In this document: one piece after another, positions 1-8,590 of the stretch
Numbering within the stretch: position 1 is the first letter of the stretch
Layout: every line of letters begins with the position of its first letter
Source: Streptomyces polyasparticus
GTDB taxonomy: Bacteria; Actinomycetota; Actinomycetes; Streptomycetales; Streptomycetaceae
Direction: 5' to 3'
DNA length: 64,000 bases
Assembly: GCF_014493765.1 (NCBI RefSeq)
Contig: NZ_JACTVJ010000019.1
Span: 182,030 to 246,029 of the forward strand
The notes under the pieces: model-generated
What the model saw: only the letters and a program-made list of their open reading frames with translations
The model's database searches: none
Told to the model about the DNA's origin: nothing
Program-made: the position numbers and the translations under genes

Positions 1-1
1 T

Positions 2-514
2 GCCGTACCGGCAGAGGTGGCAGCGGTCTCCCGCGCCCTCGCCGCCCTTGAGGGCACGCTCGCCCATCTCGCCCCCGGCTTCGACATCGTCAGCGAGACG
101 CGTGCCTTCGCCGAACGCGAGATCACCGCGCAGTTGCACCCCGAGTCGCTGCGCCAGGCGGCGCGGGACGAACTGGTGTCGCTGATCCCGCTGTTGCGCC
201 GCATCCCGCGCCAGGTGGAGCGGATCACGGCGGATCTGGAGCGCGGGGTGTTCACGGTCAACACGCGGATGTTTGCCGACCCCGCGGACCAGCGCGTCCT
301 GGCCGGCCTGCTCCAGCAGGCCCTGGTCGCGGTTCTGGCAGCGACCACCGGCCTCATGTCCGTGGTTCTGCTGGCCGCCGGCGGCGGCCCACGGGTCTCG
401 GACCGACTGCGCCTCCACGAGGTCTTCGGCTACAACCTGCTCGTGCCCAGCGTGATCATGATGCTGAGGGTGCTGGTCGGCGGATTCCGCAGACGTGAGA
501 GCCGCAGCGGGTGA
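2..514 (+). CDS. AarF/UbiB (ABC1) kinase-like protein, C-terminal part
   Basis: The open frame runs in from the left edge (Ala-Val-Pro-Ala-Glu before the first possible GTG at 17), so only about 170 C-terminal residues are present. They contain an amphipathic helical stretch (ELVSLIPLLRRIPRQVERI) and two hydrophobic C-terminal helices (LVAVLAATTGLMSVVLLAAG and a segment ending VIMMLRVLVGGFRRR). This is the usual ending of bacterial AarF/ABC1/UbiB proteins, atypical kinases linked to membrane quinone or lipid metabolism. The kinase core lies outside the window, so activity cannot be judged. Family assignment rests on the tail only. Confidence 0.7.
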   Translation, partial: AVPAEVAAVSRALAALEGTLAHLAPGFDIVSETRAFAEREITAQLHPESLRQAARDELVSLIPLLRRIPRQVERITADLERGVFTVNTRMFADPADQRVLAGLLQQALVAVLAATTGLMSVVLLAAGGGPRVSDRLRLHEVFGYNLLVPSVIMMLRVLVGGFRRRESRSG

Positions 515-571
515 GGGGCGGCCCGCGGCTCGCTGATCGCGCAGCCGCGTGACGCCTTTCCGGTACGACCG

Positions 572-1462
572 CTACGCGGATGCCGGCCCGCCGAACGCCC
601 GCCGGCTGTGAGCGAGCATCTGGCGCACCGCCGGGCTGTGCGTGCTCTTCCAGACGAGCGCGAGCAGGGCCGGAATCCCGACGTCGACGATGGCATGGAC
701 GGTGAGCCGGTCGCGATGGTCCGCGGTCATCGATTCGCTGAGGACGGCGACCCCGAGACCGCGGGCCGCGAGGTCCGCGATGGCGTCCGCGGCACTCGCC
801 TGCAGGGCGATCGAGGGTTCGAGGCTCTGGGCGGCGCAGGCGCGGTCGAACACCGTGCGCAGTCCTGTGCCGGGCGGCATGCAGACGATCGGGTGGTCGA
901 CCAGGTCGCGCAGAGTGATCCGCCGCTTCTTCGTCAAGGGGTGATCCGGCGGGACGGCCACGACAAGTCGCTCGCTGATGATCGTCAGCGCTTCGAGGTC
1001 TTCGGGCGCGGAGTGCGCGACGCCGATGAGCGCCAGGTCGACGGAGCCTTCCCGTACTCCTTCCGTGAGCCGGTCGGAGTTGTCCTCCACCAGCGAGATC
1101 TCCACGCCGGGGTGAGCCCGGTGAAAGGCGGCGAGAGCGTCGAACAGGGGCGTGATGGTGCAGCCGATGACCATCCCGACCGTGAGCCGCCCACGGACGA
1201 GGTCGCTGACCTCGTCCACCGCTTCGCCGACTGCCTTTGCGGCGGCCAGCGTTGCCCGCGCGTGTTCGAGGGCCGCCTTGCCCGCGACCGTGAGCGTGAC
1301 GGCGCGCGCCGAACGGTCGAAGAGTTCGGCACCCAGCTCGCGTTCCAGCTGGCGGATCTGTGCGCTGACACCGGACTGGCTGATGTGCACGCGCTCGGCG
1401 GCGCGCGTGAAGTTCCGCTCCTCGGCGACCGCGACGAAGTACTCGAGCTGCCTCAGGTCCAT
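572..1462 (-). CDS. LysR-family transcriptional regulator
   Basis: A 296-residue protein starting MDLRQLEYFVAVAEERNF, the canonical LysR opening, with the winged HTH in the first 60 residues (RAAERVHISQSGVSAQIRQLE) followed by a periplasmic-binding-like effector domain. The start is fixed by the conserved MDLRQLEYF; upstream in-frame codons are unlike the family. It is divergent from a SnoaL-like gene about 100 bp away, the usual LysR arrangement in which the regulator controls its neighbour from the shared promoter region. The effector is unknown. Confidence 0.93.
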   Translation of the reverse strand: MDLRQLEYFVAVAEERNFTRAAERVHISQSGVSAQIRQLERELGAELFDRSARAVTLTVAGKAALEHARATLAAAKAVGEAVDEVSDLVRGRLTVGMVIGCTITPLFDALAAFHRAHPGVEISLVEDNSDRLTEGVREGSVDLALIGVAHSAPEDLEALTIISERLVVAVPPDHPLTKKRRITLRDLVDHPIVCMPPGTGLRTVFDRACAAQSLEPSIALQASAADAIADLAARGLGVAVLSESMTADHRDRLTVHAIVDVGIPALLALVWKSTHSPAVRQMLAHSRRAFGGPASA

Positions 1463-1568
1463 GACTGGAAATTCTAGCTTCCATGAAAACCATCTGTTGG
1501 ACTTCTGGTAAGGGCGAAGCCAGGCTTGATTGCAGCGAAGCCGACGCAGGGAGATCGAGGAGAGAGTC

Positions 1569-1946
1569 ATGACGGAGTACGAGAAGGCCATGCGGCCCGA
1601 GGACATCACCCGCCTGTTCGTCGAACGCTCGAATGCCGGTGACGCGGCGGGAGTTGCCGCCCTGTACGAGGAGGACGCGGTGCTCGCGTACCCGCCCGGC
1701 AGCAGGACGGTGGGTCGCGAAGCGATCCGTGAGCTGTGGGCGAAGGTGCTGGCCAACCGTCCGCACTTCGAGCCGGAGCGGCCGCTGCCGACCTTGATCA
1801 GCGGCGATATCGCCCTCACCTCGACGCCCCCGAAGGACGGGACGGGCGCCCGGGCGCAGGTGGTCAGGCGGCAGCCCGACGGCAGTTGGCTGCGCCTGCT
1901 CGATCAGCCGGAATTCGTGCCGCCCGCGGCGGCCGACGGCAACTGA
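1569..1946 (+). CDS. SnoaL-like / NTF2-fold protein
   Basis: A 125-residue protein with the SnoaL/ketosteroid-isomerase-like fold signature: an N-terminal helix DITRLFVERSNAGDAAGVAALYEEDAVLAYPPG, then GREAIRELWAKVL, and a strand-rich C-terminus. The ATG at 1569 is preferred because a purine-rich GAGGAGAGAG lies just before it; an earlier in-frame start at 1530 is arginine-rich and unlike the family. No catalytic residue can be assigned. It is divergent from the LysR gene and probably its target. Confidence 0.8.
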   Translation: MTEYEKAMRPEDITRLFVERSNAGDAAGVAALYEEDAVLAYPPGSRTVGREAIRELWAKVLANRPHFEPERPLPTLISGDIALTSTPPKDGTGARAQVVRRQPDGSWLRLLDQPEFVPPAAADGN

Positions 1947-2073
1947 CCTCTTCCCGCATGCCGCGAGGTCGCCGCCCCGCGCCGGCGACCTCGCGGCGTC
2001 GACCTGCGTACGGGAGTCGCGAGACCCGGGCAAAGGCGAAGATCCGCTGGTGGACCCCCTGATGGCGTAAGCC

Positions 2074-2091
2074 TAAGGTTAGGCTAACCTT
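2074..2091. promoter_or_regulatory. Iron box (IdeR/DmdR-type operator)
   Basis: TAAGGTTAGGCTAACCTT is a near-perfect match to the actinobacterial iron-repressor consensus TTAGGTTAGGCTAACCTAA. It ends six bases before the GTG of the first transport gene, so iron-loaded DmdR1/IdeR would shut off the siderophore-uptake operon. Confidence 0.93.
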
Positions 2092-2097
2092 CGGGGC

Positions 2098-2958
2098 GTG
2101 CGAGTTGTTGAAGAGAGCTCCGAGGCAAGGCGTCCCCGCGGGCATGAGCTGTCCGCCACGGACGTCACCGTGGCGTACGACGGCGTCGATGTCGTCCATG
2201 ACGCCTCGATGACGCTGCGCCCCGGCGAGGTCACGGTCCTCGTCGGGCCCAACGGCAGCGGCAAGTCCACGCTGCTGCGCACGCTCGCCAGACTGCAGCG
2301 CCCGCGCACCGCGACCATCACGCTGGACGCCGACACCGACGGACTCGCCCTGAGCCCGCGGGAGTTCGCCCGCAGCGTCGCGCTGCTCACCCAGGGGCGG
2401 CCCACGCCGAGCGGTCTGACCGTGCGCGACGTCGTCGAGTTCGGCCGCTATCCGTACCGCAGCCGCTGGGGCAAGACCGATCCGGGCGGCACCGCCGCCG
2501 TGGACCGCGCACTCGCCATGACGGACATGGCCTCGCTCGCCGAACGCGGAGTCGAGCACCTCTCCGGCGGTCAGCTGCAGCGCGTCTGGCTCGCAGGCTG
2601 CCTCGCCCAGGAGACGGGCGTCCTCCTCCTCGACGAGCCCACCAACCATCTTGATCTGCGCTACCAGGTCGAACTCCTCGACCTCATGCGCGATCTCGCG
2701 GACGGCCACGGCATCGCCGTCGGCGCCGTCCTGCACGACCTCGACCAGGCCGCGGCCGTGGCCGACCGGATCGTCCTGCTCAGGGACGGCCGGGTCATCG
2801 GCGACGGCGACCCCGAGGACGTGCTCACCGCCGAGCGGCTCACCGAGACGTACGGCATCCGCATCGAGGTCGACACCGATCCCCTCACCGGTCATCTGCG
2901 CACCCGCGCGATAGGCCGTCACCACTCGCGAAGCGAAAGGCTCTCCACCCAGTCATGA
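2098..2958 (+). CDS. Iron-siderophore ABC transporter, ATP-binding protein
   Basis: A 286-residue FecE/FhuC-type ATPase: Walker A GPNGSGKS at residues 50-57, signature LSGGQ at 155-159, Walker B LLLDEP at 176-181 and H-loop VLHDLDQAA. It would energise uptake of ferric siderophore through the downstream permease. The GTG start lies only six bases after the iron box with no evident ribosome site, so either the transcript is leaderless or translation starts a little later. It is the first gene of a three-gene operon; its TGA overlaps the next ATG (ATGA). Confidence 0.95.
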   Translation: MRVVEESSEARRPRGHELSATDVTVAYDGVDVVHDASMTLRPGEVTVLVGPNGSGKSTLLRTLARLQRPRTATITLDADTDGLALSPREFARSVALLTQGRPTPSGLTVRDVVEFGRYPYRSRWGKTDPGGTAAVDRALAMTDMASLAERGVEHLSGGQLQRVWLAGCLAQETGVLLLDEPTNHLDLRYQVELLDLMRDLADGHGIAVGAVLHDLDQAAAVADRIVLLRDGRVIGDGDPEDVLTAERLTETYGIRIEVDTDPLTGHLRTRAIGRHHSRSERLSTQS

Positions 2959-3947
2959 GGCGCACTCTGCTCGCCGCGGCCGTCACCACGGCAGCGGCTC
3001 TCACCCTGTCGGCCTGCGGAACCACCGAGCCCGCCGCGGACAAGAAGGACGACAAGAAGGCGCCCGGCTCGGCGGACATCAAACTCACCGACGGCACCGG
3101 CGCCCAGGTCAAGCTCGACGGGCCGGCCAAGAAGGTCATCGCCACCGAGTGGAACGTCGTCGAGCACCTCGTCGAGCTCGGCGTGAACCCGGCGGGCGTC
3201 TCCGACGTCAAGGGCTACAAGCAGTGGGACCAGGCTGTCCCGCTGACCGGTGACCCCAAGGACATCGGCACCCGCGGCGAGCCCAGCATGGACTCCATCG
3301 CGGCGCTGCAGCCCGACCTGATCGTGGCGACCACGGACCTGCCCGAGGCTGCCATCAAGCAGCTCAAGGAGGTCGGCACGGTCATCACGATCAAGCCGGC
3401 CGACGCCAAGGACCCGGTCGGCCAGATGACGAAGAACCTGGACCTCCTGGCCCAGGCCACCGGCACCACCGACAAGGCCGACCAGCTCAAGAAGGACCTC
3501 GACGCCAAGATCGAGGCGGGCAAGAAGGCGCTCGCCGACGCCGATCTCGCGGGCGCGAACGTCGCGTTCGCCGACGGCTACGTCCAGGGCAACACGACCT
3601 CGATCCGCCCCTTCACCAGCGGTTCGCTGATCGGCGGCATCAACGAGAAGCTCGGTCTGAAGAACCCCTGGACCGTGAAGGGCGACCCGGCGTACGGCCT
3701 CGGCGCCACCGATGTCGAGGGCCTCACCAAGCTGCCCGAGGACGTCCACTTCGCCTACATCGGCAACAAGGACGACAAGTCCAGCACCCCGTTCACCGGC
3801 GTCCTCGCCAAGGACAAGGTGTGGACCTCGCTGCCGTTCGTGAAGAAGGGCAACGTGCACCGTCTCGACGACGGCATCTGGATGTTCGGCGGCACCGGCT
3901 CGATGAGCGCGTACGTCGACAACCTCGTGAAGGCGCTGACGAAGTAA
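2955..3947 (+). CDS. Iron-siderophore ABC transporter, substrate-binding lipoprotein
   Basis: A 330-residue lipoprotein with a type II signal peptide (MRRTLLAAAVTTAAALTLSA, lipobox Cys21) and a Lys/Asp-rich linker. The FecB/FhuD-like binding fold follows, with the family landmarks RPFTSGSLIGG and LPFVKKGNVHRLDDGIW near the C-terminus. It binds ferric siderophore outside the membrane and delivers it to the fused permease. It overlaps the ATPase stop by four bases and is followed 3 bp later by the permease, so the three are co-transcribed under the iron box. Confidence 0.95.
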   Translation: MRRTLLAAAVTTAAALTLSACGTTEPAADKKDDKKAPGSADIKLTDGTGAQVKLDGPAKKVIATEWNVVEHLVELGVNPAGVSDVKGYKQWDQAVPLTGDPKDIGTRGEPSMDSIAALQPDLIVATTDLPEAAIKQLKEVGTVITIKPADAKDPVGQMTKNLDLLAQATGTTDKADQLKKDLDAKIEAGKKALADADLAGANVAFADGYVQGNTTSIRPFTSGSLIGGINEKLGLKNPWTVKGDPAYGLGATDVEGLTKLPEDVHFAYIGNKDDKSSTPFTGVLAKDKVWTSLPFVKKGNVHRLDDGIWMFGGTGSMSAYVDNLVKALTK

Positions 3948-3950
3948 CCG

Positions 3951-6020
3951 ATGGCCGTCACCGCAACCACCCCCGCCACCCGTCCGCAGACGGCCGCACC
4001 GTCCCGTTCGGGCGCGGCCGCGGTGACGGCCCTCCTGGTTCTCGTCGTGGCCGTATTCGCGGTCATCGACATCACCCAGGGCACTGCCGCGGTGGGCGCC
4101 TCCGAAGTCTGGAAGGCGCTCACCGGGCAGGCCGACGCGGGCGACTCCTCCGTAGTGATCGCCTCGCGGCTGCCGCGCATGGTCGCGGGCCTGCTCATCG
4201 GTGCCGTCCTGGGCATGGCCGGTCACACCCTGCAGGCCGTCAGCCGCAATGTGATCGCCTCGCCCGACACCCTTGCCGTCAACGCCGGTTCGTACTTCGC
4301 CCTCGGCATCGCCGCGGCCTCGGGTCTCTCGCTGCCCTTCCTCGCCTCCTCGGGTATCGCCTTCCTCGGCGGCCTCGCCGCCGGTGCGGTCGTGCTCGTG
4401 CTGTCCGGCCTGGGCGCCGGCACCGTACGCCTGGTCCTCGCGGGCACCGCCCTCACCCTGGGCCTGACGTCCATCACCGAAGGCCTTTTGCTGCTCTTCC
4501 CGTTGGAGACCCAGGGCCTGCACCAGTGGAACCAGGGCAGCATCGCGCAGAACGGTTTCGACGGCGTCCTGCAGATGCTCCCGATCGCCGTCCTCGCACT
4601 GATCGGCCTGATGCTGCTCGCGCGCCGCGTCGACGCCCTGGCGCTCGGCGACGACGCCGCCCGCGGCGTGGGTGTGCCGGTGCGCTCCACACGCGTCACG
4701 GCCGTGACCCTCGCCGCGCTCCTGTCGACCGCCGCCGTGACTCTCGCGGGTCCCGTCGGCTTCGTCGGCCTGTGTGCGCCCGCGCTCGTACGGTTCCTCG
4801 CGCGGCGCCTGCGTACTTTCAACAAGTCTCGGGCGAGCCTGCCGTTCACGGCGCTCGCCGGAGCGGCCCTCGTGCTCGGTTCCGACGTGGTGCTGCGGGC
4901 GCTCGTCCCCGCCGACACCGCCGTCGCCGTGCCCACCGGTGTGGTCACCAGCCTCGTCGGCGCGGTGTTCCTGGTCGTGCTCGCGGCCCGGGTCAAGGAC
5001 GCGGGCGGTTCGGTCGCGGCCGACCGTCTGAAGATCCGCAGCCGTACCGTGTTCCTCGCCACCGGCGCCGTTCTCGTCGTCACCCTCGTCGGCGTGATGA
5101 TCGCGTCCGTACTCCTCGGCGACGCCAAGCTGCTGCTCGGCGACGTACTCAACTGGGTGCAGGGCAAGGCGGGCCAGAGCGTCTCCTTCGTCCTCGACAC
5201 CCGGATGCCGCGCGTCACGGCGGCGCTGCTCGCGGGCGGCGCGCTCGCCCTGGCGGGCACGCTCATCCAGGCCGTGACCCGCAATCCGCTCGCCGAACCC
5301 GGCACGCTGGGCGTCTCGAACGGCGCTGCGGTAGGCGCCGTACTCCTGGTCACCACCGTGCCGCTGGCCAGCGCATGGGCCGTGGCCGGCGCGGCGCTCG
5401 CCGGTGCGGCCGTCACCGCGGTGGTCGTCTTCGGGCTCTCGGCCAGGGGCGGGTTCCAGCAGAACCGAGTGGTGCTCGTCGGCTTCGGCATGGCGACGGC
5501 CGGTTACGCGCTGACCAGCCTGATGATCATCCTCACCGACCCGTTCAACGCGACCAAGGCCCTGACCTGGCTGTCCGGTTCGACGTACGGGCGGACCTTC
5601 GTCGACACGCTGCCGCTCGCCGCGGTGCTCGTGGTCGGCCTGGCCGTCGCGGTCGCCCGCCGCGCGGAACTGGACCTCGTCTCGCTCGACGAGGACACCC
5701 CGCGGCTGCTCGGCCTCAACCTCGGCAAGGGCCGCCTGGGCTTCCTCGTCCTCGCCGTCCTGCTCACCGCGACCGCCGTCGCCGCCGCGGGCACCATCGC
5801 CTTCGTCGGCCTCGTCGCCCCGCACGCGGCCCGCGCCCTGGTCGGCCGTCAGCATGCCCGGGTCGTCCCGGTCGCGGTGCTGCTCGGCGCGATCCTGGTG
5901 TGCACGGCCGACGTGGTGGGCCGCACGGTCATCGCACCGGCTCAGCTCGGCGCGGGCCTGATGACCGCGGTGATCGGCACGCCGTACTTCCTCTTCCTGT
6001 TGATACGGAGCAGGCGCTAA
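3951..6020 (+). CDS. Iron-siderophore ABC transporter, fused FecCD-type permease
   Basis: At 689 residues this is twice the size of a single FecC/FecD permease and contains two homologous halves. Half one has the coupling motif with GHTLQAVSRNVIASPDTLAV near residue 90; half two repeats it as GTLIQAVTRNPLAEPGTLGV near residue 440. Each half has about nine to ten hydrophobic helices. A single polypeptide therefore forms the whole channel, as in FhuB. It is the last gene of the iron-box operon and is followed by a strong hairpin. Confidence 0.95.
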   Translation: MAVTATTPATRPQTAAPSRSGAAAVTALLVLVVAVFAVIDITQGTAAVGASEVWKALTGQADAGDSSVVIASRLPRMVAGLLIGAVLGMAGHTLQAVSRNVIASPDTLAVNAGSYFALGIAAASGLSLPFLASSGIAFLGGLAAGAVVLVLSGLGAGTVRLVLAGTALTLGLTSITEGLLLLFPLETQGLHQWNQGSIAQNGFDGVLQMLPIAVLALIGLMLLARRVDALALGDDAARGVGVPVRSTRVTAVTLAALLSTAAVTLAGPVGFVGLCAPALVRFLARRLRTFNKSRASLPFTALAGAALVLGSDVVLRALVPADTAVAVPTGVVTSLVGAVFLVVLAARVKDAGGSVAADRLKIRSRTVFLATGAVLVVTLVGVMIASVLLGDAKLLLGDVLNWVQGKAGQSVSFVLDTRMPRVTAALLAGGALALAGTLIQAVTRNPLAEPGTLGVSNGAAVGAVLLVTTVPLASAWAVAGAALAGAAVTAVVVFGLSARGGFQQNRVVLVGFGMATAGYALTSLMIILTDPFNATKALTWLSGSTYGRTFVDTLPLAAVLVVGLAVAVARRAELDLVSLDEDTPRLLGLNLGKGRLGFLVLAVLLTATAVAAAGTIAFVGLVAPHAARALVGRQHARVVPVAVLLGAILVCTADVVGRTVIAPAQLGAGLMTAVIGTPYFLFLLIRSRR

Positions 6021-6056
6021 CTCCATCCGATACGGAGAGTTCTGCCGATACGGAGC
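6003..6056 (+). repeat. Short GATACGGAG repeats at the permease stop
   Basis: The nonamer GATACGGAG occurs at 6003, 6030 and 6048, the first copy inside the last permease codons and the other two just after the stop. Spacings are 27 and 18 bp, both multiples of three. Confidence 0.7.
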
Positions 6057-6081
6057 CGACGCCGGCAACTCGCTTCACGCA

Positions 6082-6111
6082 TGGCCCCGGGCGCTCAGGC
6101 GCCCGGGGCCA
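6082..6111 (+). terminator. Rho-independent type hairpin after the iron operon
   Basis: A perfect 13-bp inverted repeat (TGGCCCCGGGCGC / GCGCCCGGGGCCA) with loop TCAG, about 60 bp after the permease stop. No U-tract follows, as is usual in Streptomyces. Confidence 0.85.
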
Positions 6112-6290
6112 CTGGCGGTCGAGAAGTCAGGCGATGTAGGGGAACGCCCCGGATGCGGTCGCTGTGGAGGTGGGTCCCGGTGTCCTGGCCGTCTGTGGTC
6201 GTTCTTGCAGTACGTCGTTCATCCGCGGGCCCGCATGACGAGGGAAGCCAGGTGGAGTGCGGCCTGGAAAGCGGGTCGAGGCGGCACCTT

Positions 6291-7454
6291 TTAGTCCACC
6301 GGCGGGCCGGGCTCGTCGTGGGTGGCGCAGTGGATGCCGCCTCCGCCGGTGGCGATGGTGTCGATGTTCAGCCGCACGATGTCCCGCTTCGGGAAGTGCT
6401 CCCGCAAGATGCCCCGAGCCCGGTCGTCGGCCTTCCTGTCGCCGAACTTGGGCATGTACACCGCGTCGTTGCCGACGTAGAAGTTGGCGTAGGTCGACAG
6501 GAAGTCGTCGGTGTAGCCCGTGATCAGGTCCGGGTCGGGCTGCGGCAGGTCGATGATCTCGAAGCCACGGCCGTGGGCGTCGGTCGCTTCGCCGAGCACG
6601 GACCTGGCCTGGTCCGAGGACCGCGACCAGGAGTCGGCGGGCAGGCCCGGGAAGGCCCGGTCCAGGAGGATCACACCGGGAGCGGTGAACCGTACGAGAC
6701 TGTCGACGTGGGCGTCGGTGATGTCCTCGCCGCGTACGCCCTCCAGCCAGATCACCTTCTCCATGCCCAGGAGCTTCTTGAGTTCGGCCTCGATCCGAGC
6801 GCGGGACTTTCCGCGGTTGCGGTTGTCGTTGACGATCGAGCTCTCGGTGATCAGGAGCGTCCCCTCGCCGTCCGTCTCGAACGAACCCCCTTCGGCCACG
6901 AGGGGTGCCTGGATGCGGGGGATCTTGTACTCGGCCAGCAGGGTCCGGCCGACCTGGGCATCGTCGGTGTGGACCTGCTTGTTGCCCCAGCCGTTGAAGT
7001 TGACGTCGACTCCGACGACCTGCCTGTCGTCCTCGACGAACACCGGGACCGTGTCACGCGCCCACAGATCGTCGACGGCCAGGGGGATCACCTCGACCGC
7101 GGAGCCGCATGCCCTCTGAGCCGCGGCCTGTTGGTCCGGCCGCGCCATCATCACGACGTACGCGTACTCCGCGACGGCTCGTGCGACCCGGGCGATGTCC
7201 TGTCGAACGTAGGGGAGATCGTCCTCCCACACGGACTCCAGGGCCGGCCACGACATGAAGGTGCGGGCGTGGCTCTCCCACTCCGCGGGCATCCGCAGGC
7301 CGTCGCCCGGCTTCTTCGCGGCCTGTCCGGTGGTGGCGTTGCCGGTGCCCTCGCGGGCGCCGCCGGGGCCGCATGCCGAGGCGCCGAAAGCGAACGTGCC
7401 GACGCCGGCGACCATGCGCAGAGCTGAGCGGCGGGACGGGCGAAGGTCGGGCAT
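6291..7454 (-). CDS. Agmatine deiminase family protein, Tat-exported
   Basis: A 387-residue protein of the agmatine/peptidyl-arginine deiminase fold. The C-terminal GGGGIHCATHDEP holds the expected catalytic cysteine (about Cys376), and conserved FxGWGNK and EGGSFETDGEGT stretches are present. Unlike cytosolic AguA it starts with a twin-arginine signal (PSRRSALRM) followed by a lipobox-like Cys28, so it should act outside the cell. The family converts agmatine to N-carbamoylputrescine; no partner genes (carbamoyltransferase, amidase) are adjacent. It is flanked by a broken TetR gene, suggesting an inserted or rearranged segment. Confidence 0.92.
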   Translation of the reverse strand: MPDLRPSRRSALRMVAGVGTFAFGASACGPGGAREGTGNATTGQAAKKPGDGLRMPAEWESHARTFMSWPALESVWEDDLPYVRQDIARVARAVAEYAYVVMMARPDQQAAAQRACGSAVEVIPLAVDDLWARDTVPVFVEDDRQVVGVDVNFNGWGNKQVHTDDAQVGRTLLAEYKIPRIQAPLVAEGGSFETDGEGTLLITESSIVNDNRNRGKSRARIEAELKKLLGMEKVIWLEGVRGEDITDAHVDSLVRFTAPGVILLDRAFPGLPADSWSRSSDQARSVLGEATDAHGRGFEIIDLPQPDPDLITGYTDDFLSTYANFYVGNDAVYMPKFGDRKADDRARGILREHFPKRDIVRLNIDTIATGGGGIHCATHDEPGPPVD

Positions 7455-7479
7455 GGGGTCTCCGGTCGTGAGCTGACGG

Positions 7480-8000
7480 GATCAGGATGTGCTGATGCCT
7501 CTCGTGTCGCCACCCGCCAGCTCCTCCACGCGCAGGCCACGGCCCCCGCGCCGGGCGATCACCCGAGCAGTCCTGCGAAGACGCTGGAGTTCATCAGCGA
7601 CCGCGCGGAGCGCTACACGACGCAGCATGACCGGGACGGCAAGCCCCTCGGTCCGCGCGAGGAGCTCGAGCAGACCCTTCTGCTCGAACTGCAGGACACG
7701 ACCGAGGTCAGGGAGAACAGCAGCGCTTGGGGCGAGTTGAGGGCGTGCGCCGTTTTCGACGAAGTCCTGCGTGAAGAGCTGGCGCGCGTCACCCTGGTCT
7801 GGGTCCAGGAGGTGGCGGGCCTGCTGGGCCGGGTCCAGCCGACGGCCCCGCCTGCCGCCCTGGCGGCAGCCGCCGAGCGGCTCACCGCCCTCCTCGAAGG
7901 ACTGAGCATGCGCTGGCTCAGCGGCACGCTCCGGATCGGCCACGCCCGGGCCCTGATGGGCGACGCCATCGACGCCGAGATCGAAACGCTGGGCCGTTAG
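7480..8000 (+). pseudogene. TetR-family regulator remnant lacking the DNA-binding domain
   Basis: One frame is open through this stretch and reads as the ligand-binding half of a TetR regulator: GPREELEQTLLLELQDTTEV, then SSAWGELRACAVFDEVLREE, and the typical ending GLSMRWLSGTLRIGHARALM. The N-terminal helix-turn-helix of about 50 residues is missing. Upstream the frame passes into sequence abutting the divergent deiminase gene, and there is no in-frame ATG or GTG; the only ATG/GTG/TTG start is a TTG at 7737, deep in the domain. It looks like a gene truncated at its 5' end by insertion or deletion. Expression as a short protein from 7737 cannot be excluded. Confidence 0.72.
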
Positions 8001-8137
8001 CAGCCGGCTCCCTCCCGAGCGGGGCCGGGCTGCTGTTGCCCGGACAGGAGTGTCCACGCCAGGACCCTCGGCATGGAGTCCGGTGTGGCCTACCGTGGAC
8101 GAGGGCAGCGATAGCGTCGAGATTGGCCTGTGGTCAC

Positions 8138-8581
8138 ATGCCTCATCCCGTCATGTTCGAGGACGACGACCCGTACCTGGTACGGCTGCGCCGCTTGGCG
8201 CTGATGTTCCCGGACGCTCAGGAGCAGATCTCACACGGACGCCCGGGCTTCCGCGCCGGCAAGTTCTTCGCTTGGTACGGCGGTTCGACCAAGGTCTCCG
8301 CCGATACCCGCGTCCCCTACGACCGAGGTCTGATCGTCCTGCCGGACGAGTCCGATCGCGCGGCTCTCGCCGAGGACGAGCGCTTCTTCGCACCCGCCTA
8401 CCTCGCCCCGTCCGGGTGGATCGGCATCGACCTCGCCGCCCGCGGCACCACGGCGCCTGAGGACGTGGACTGGGCGGAGGTGGCCGAACTCCTCGACGCG
8501 TCCTATCGCCGGGTCGCGGGCGTCCGGCGGGTGGCCCGCCTGGACAAGGAAGGCGGCCCGCCGCGCGACACAAACCCTTGA
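8138..8581 (+). CDS. MmcQ/YjbR family protein
   Basis: A 147-residue protein with the YjbR/MmcQ (CyaY-like fold) pattern: an N-terminal helix (YLVRLRRLALMFPDAQEQISHGRPGFRAGK), FFAWYGG, and the central LAPSGWIGIDLA. The fold is described as DNA-binding-like but a defined function is lacking. The start chosen is the ATG giving MPHPVMFEDDDPYL; another in-frame ATG lies 15 bp later. It stands alone between a degraded TetR gene and the convergent HAD gene. Confidence 0.85.
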   Translation: MPHPVMFEDDDPYLVRLRRLALMFPDAQEQISHGRPGFRAGKFFAWYGGSTKVSADTRVPYDRGLIVLPDESDRAALAEDERFFAPAYLAPSGWIGIDLAARGTTAPEDVDWAEVAELLDASYRRVAGVRRVARLDKEGGPPRDTNP

Positions 8582-8590
8582 CCGCCGTGC

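Noticed and set aside
2919-6068. Very long open frame on the minus strand opposite the iron operon
   Set aside because: High-GC antisense artefact: the plus strand has complete, motif-bearing transport genes and the antisense product is Arg/Glu/Gly-rich with no fold.
6219-6290. A minus-strand reading (AFQAALHLASLVMRARG then stop) downstream of the deiminase that recalls the tail of a transposase
   Set aside because: Only about 20 residues, no inverted repeats or target-site duplication; too short to call a mobile-element remnant.
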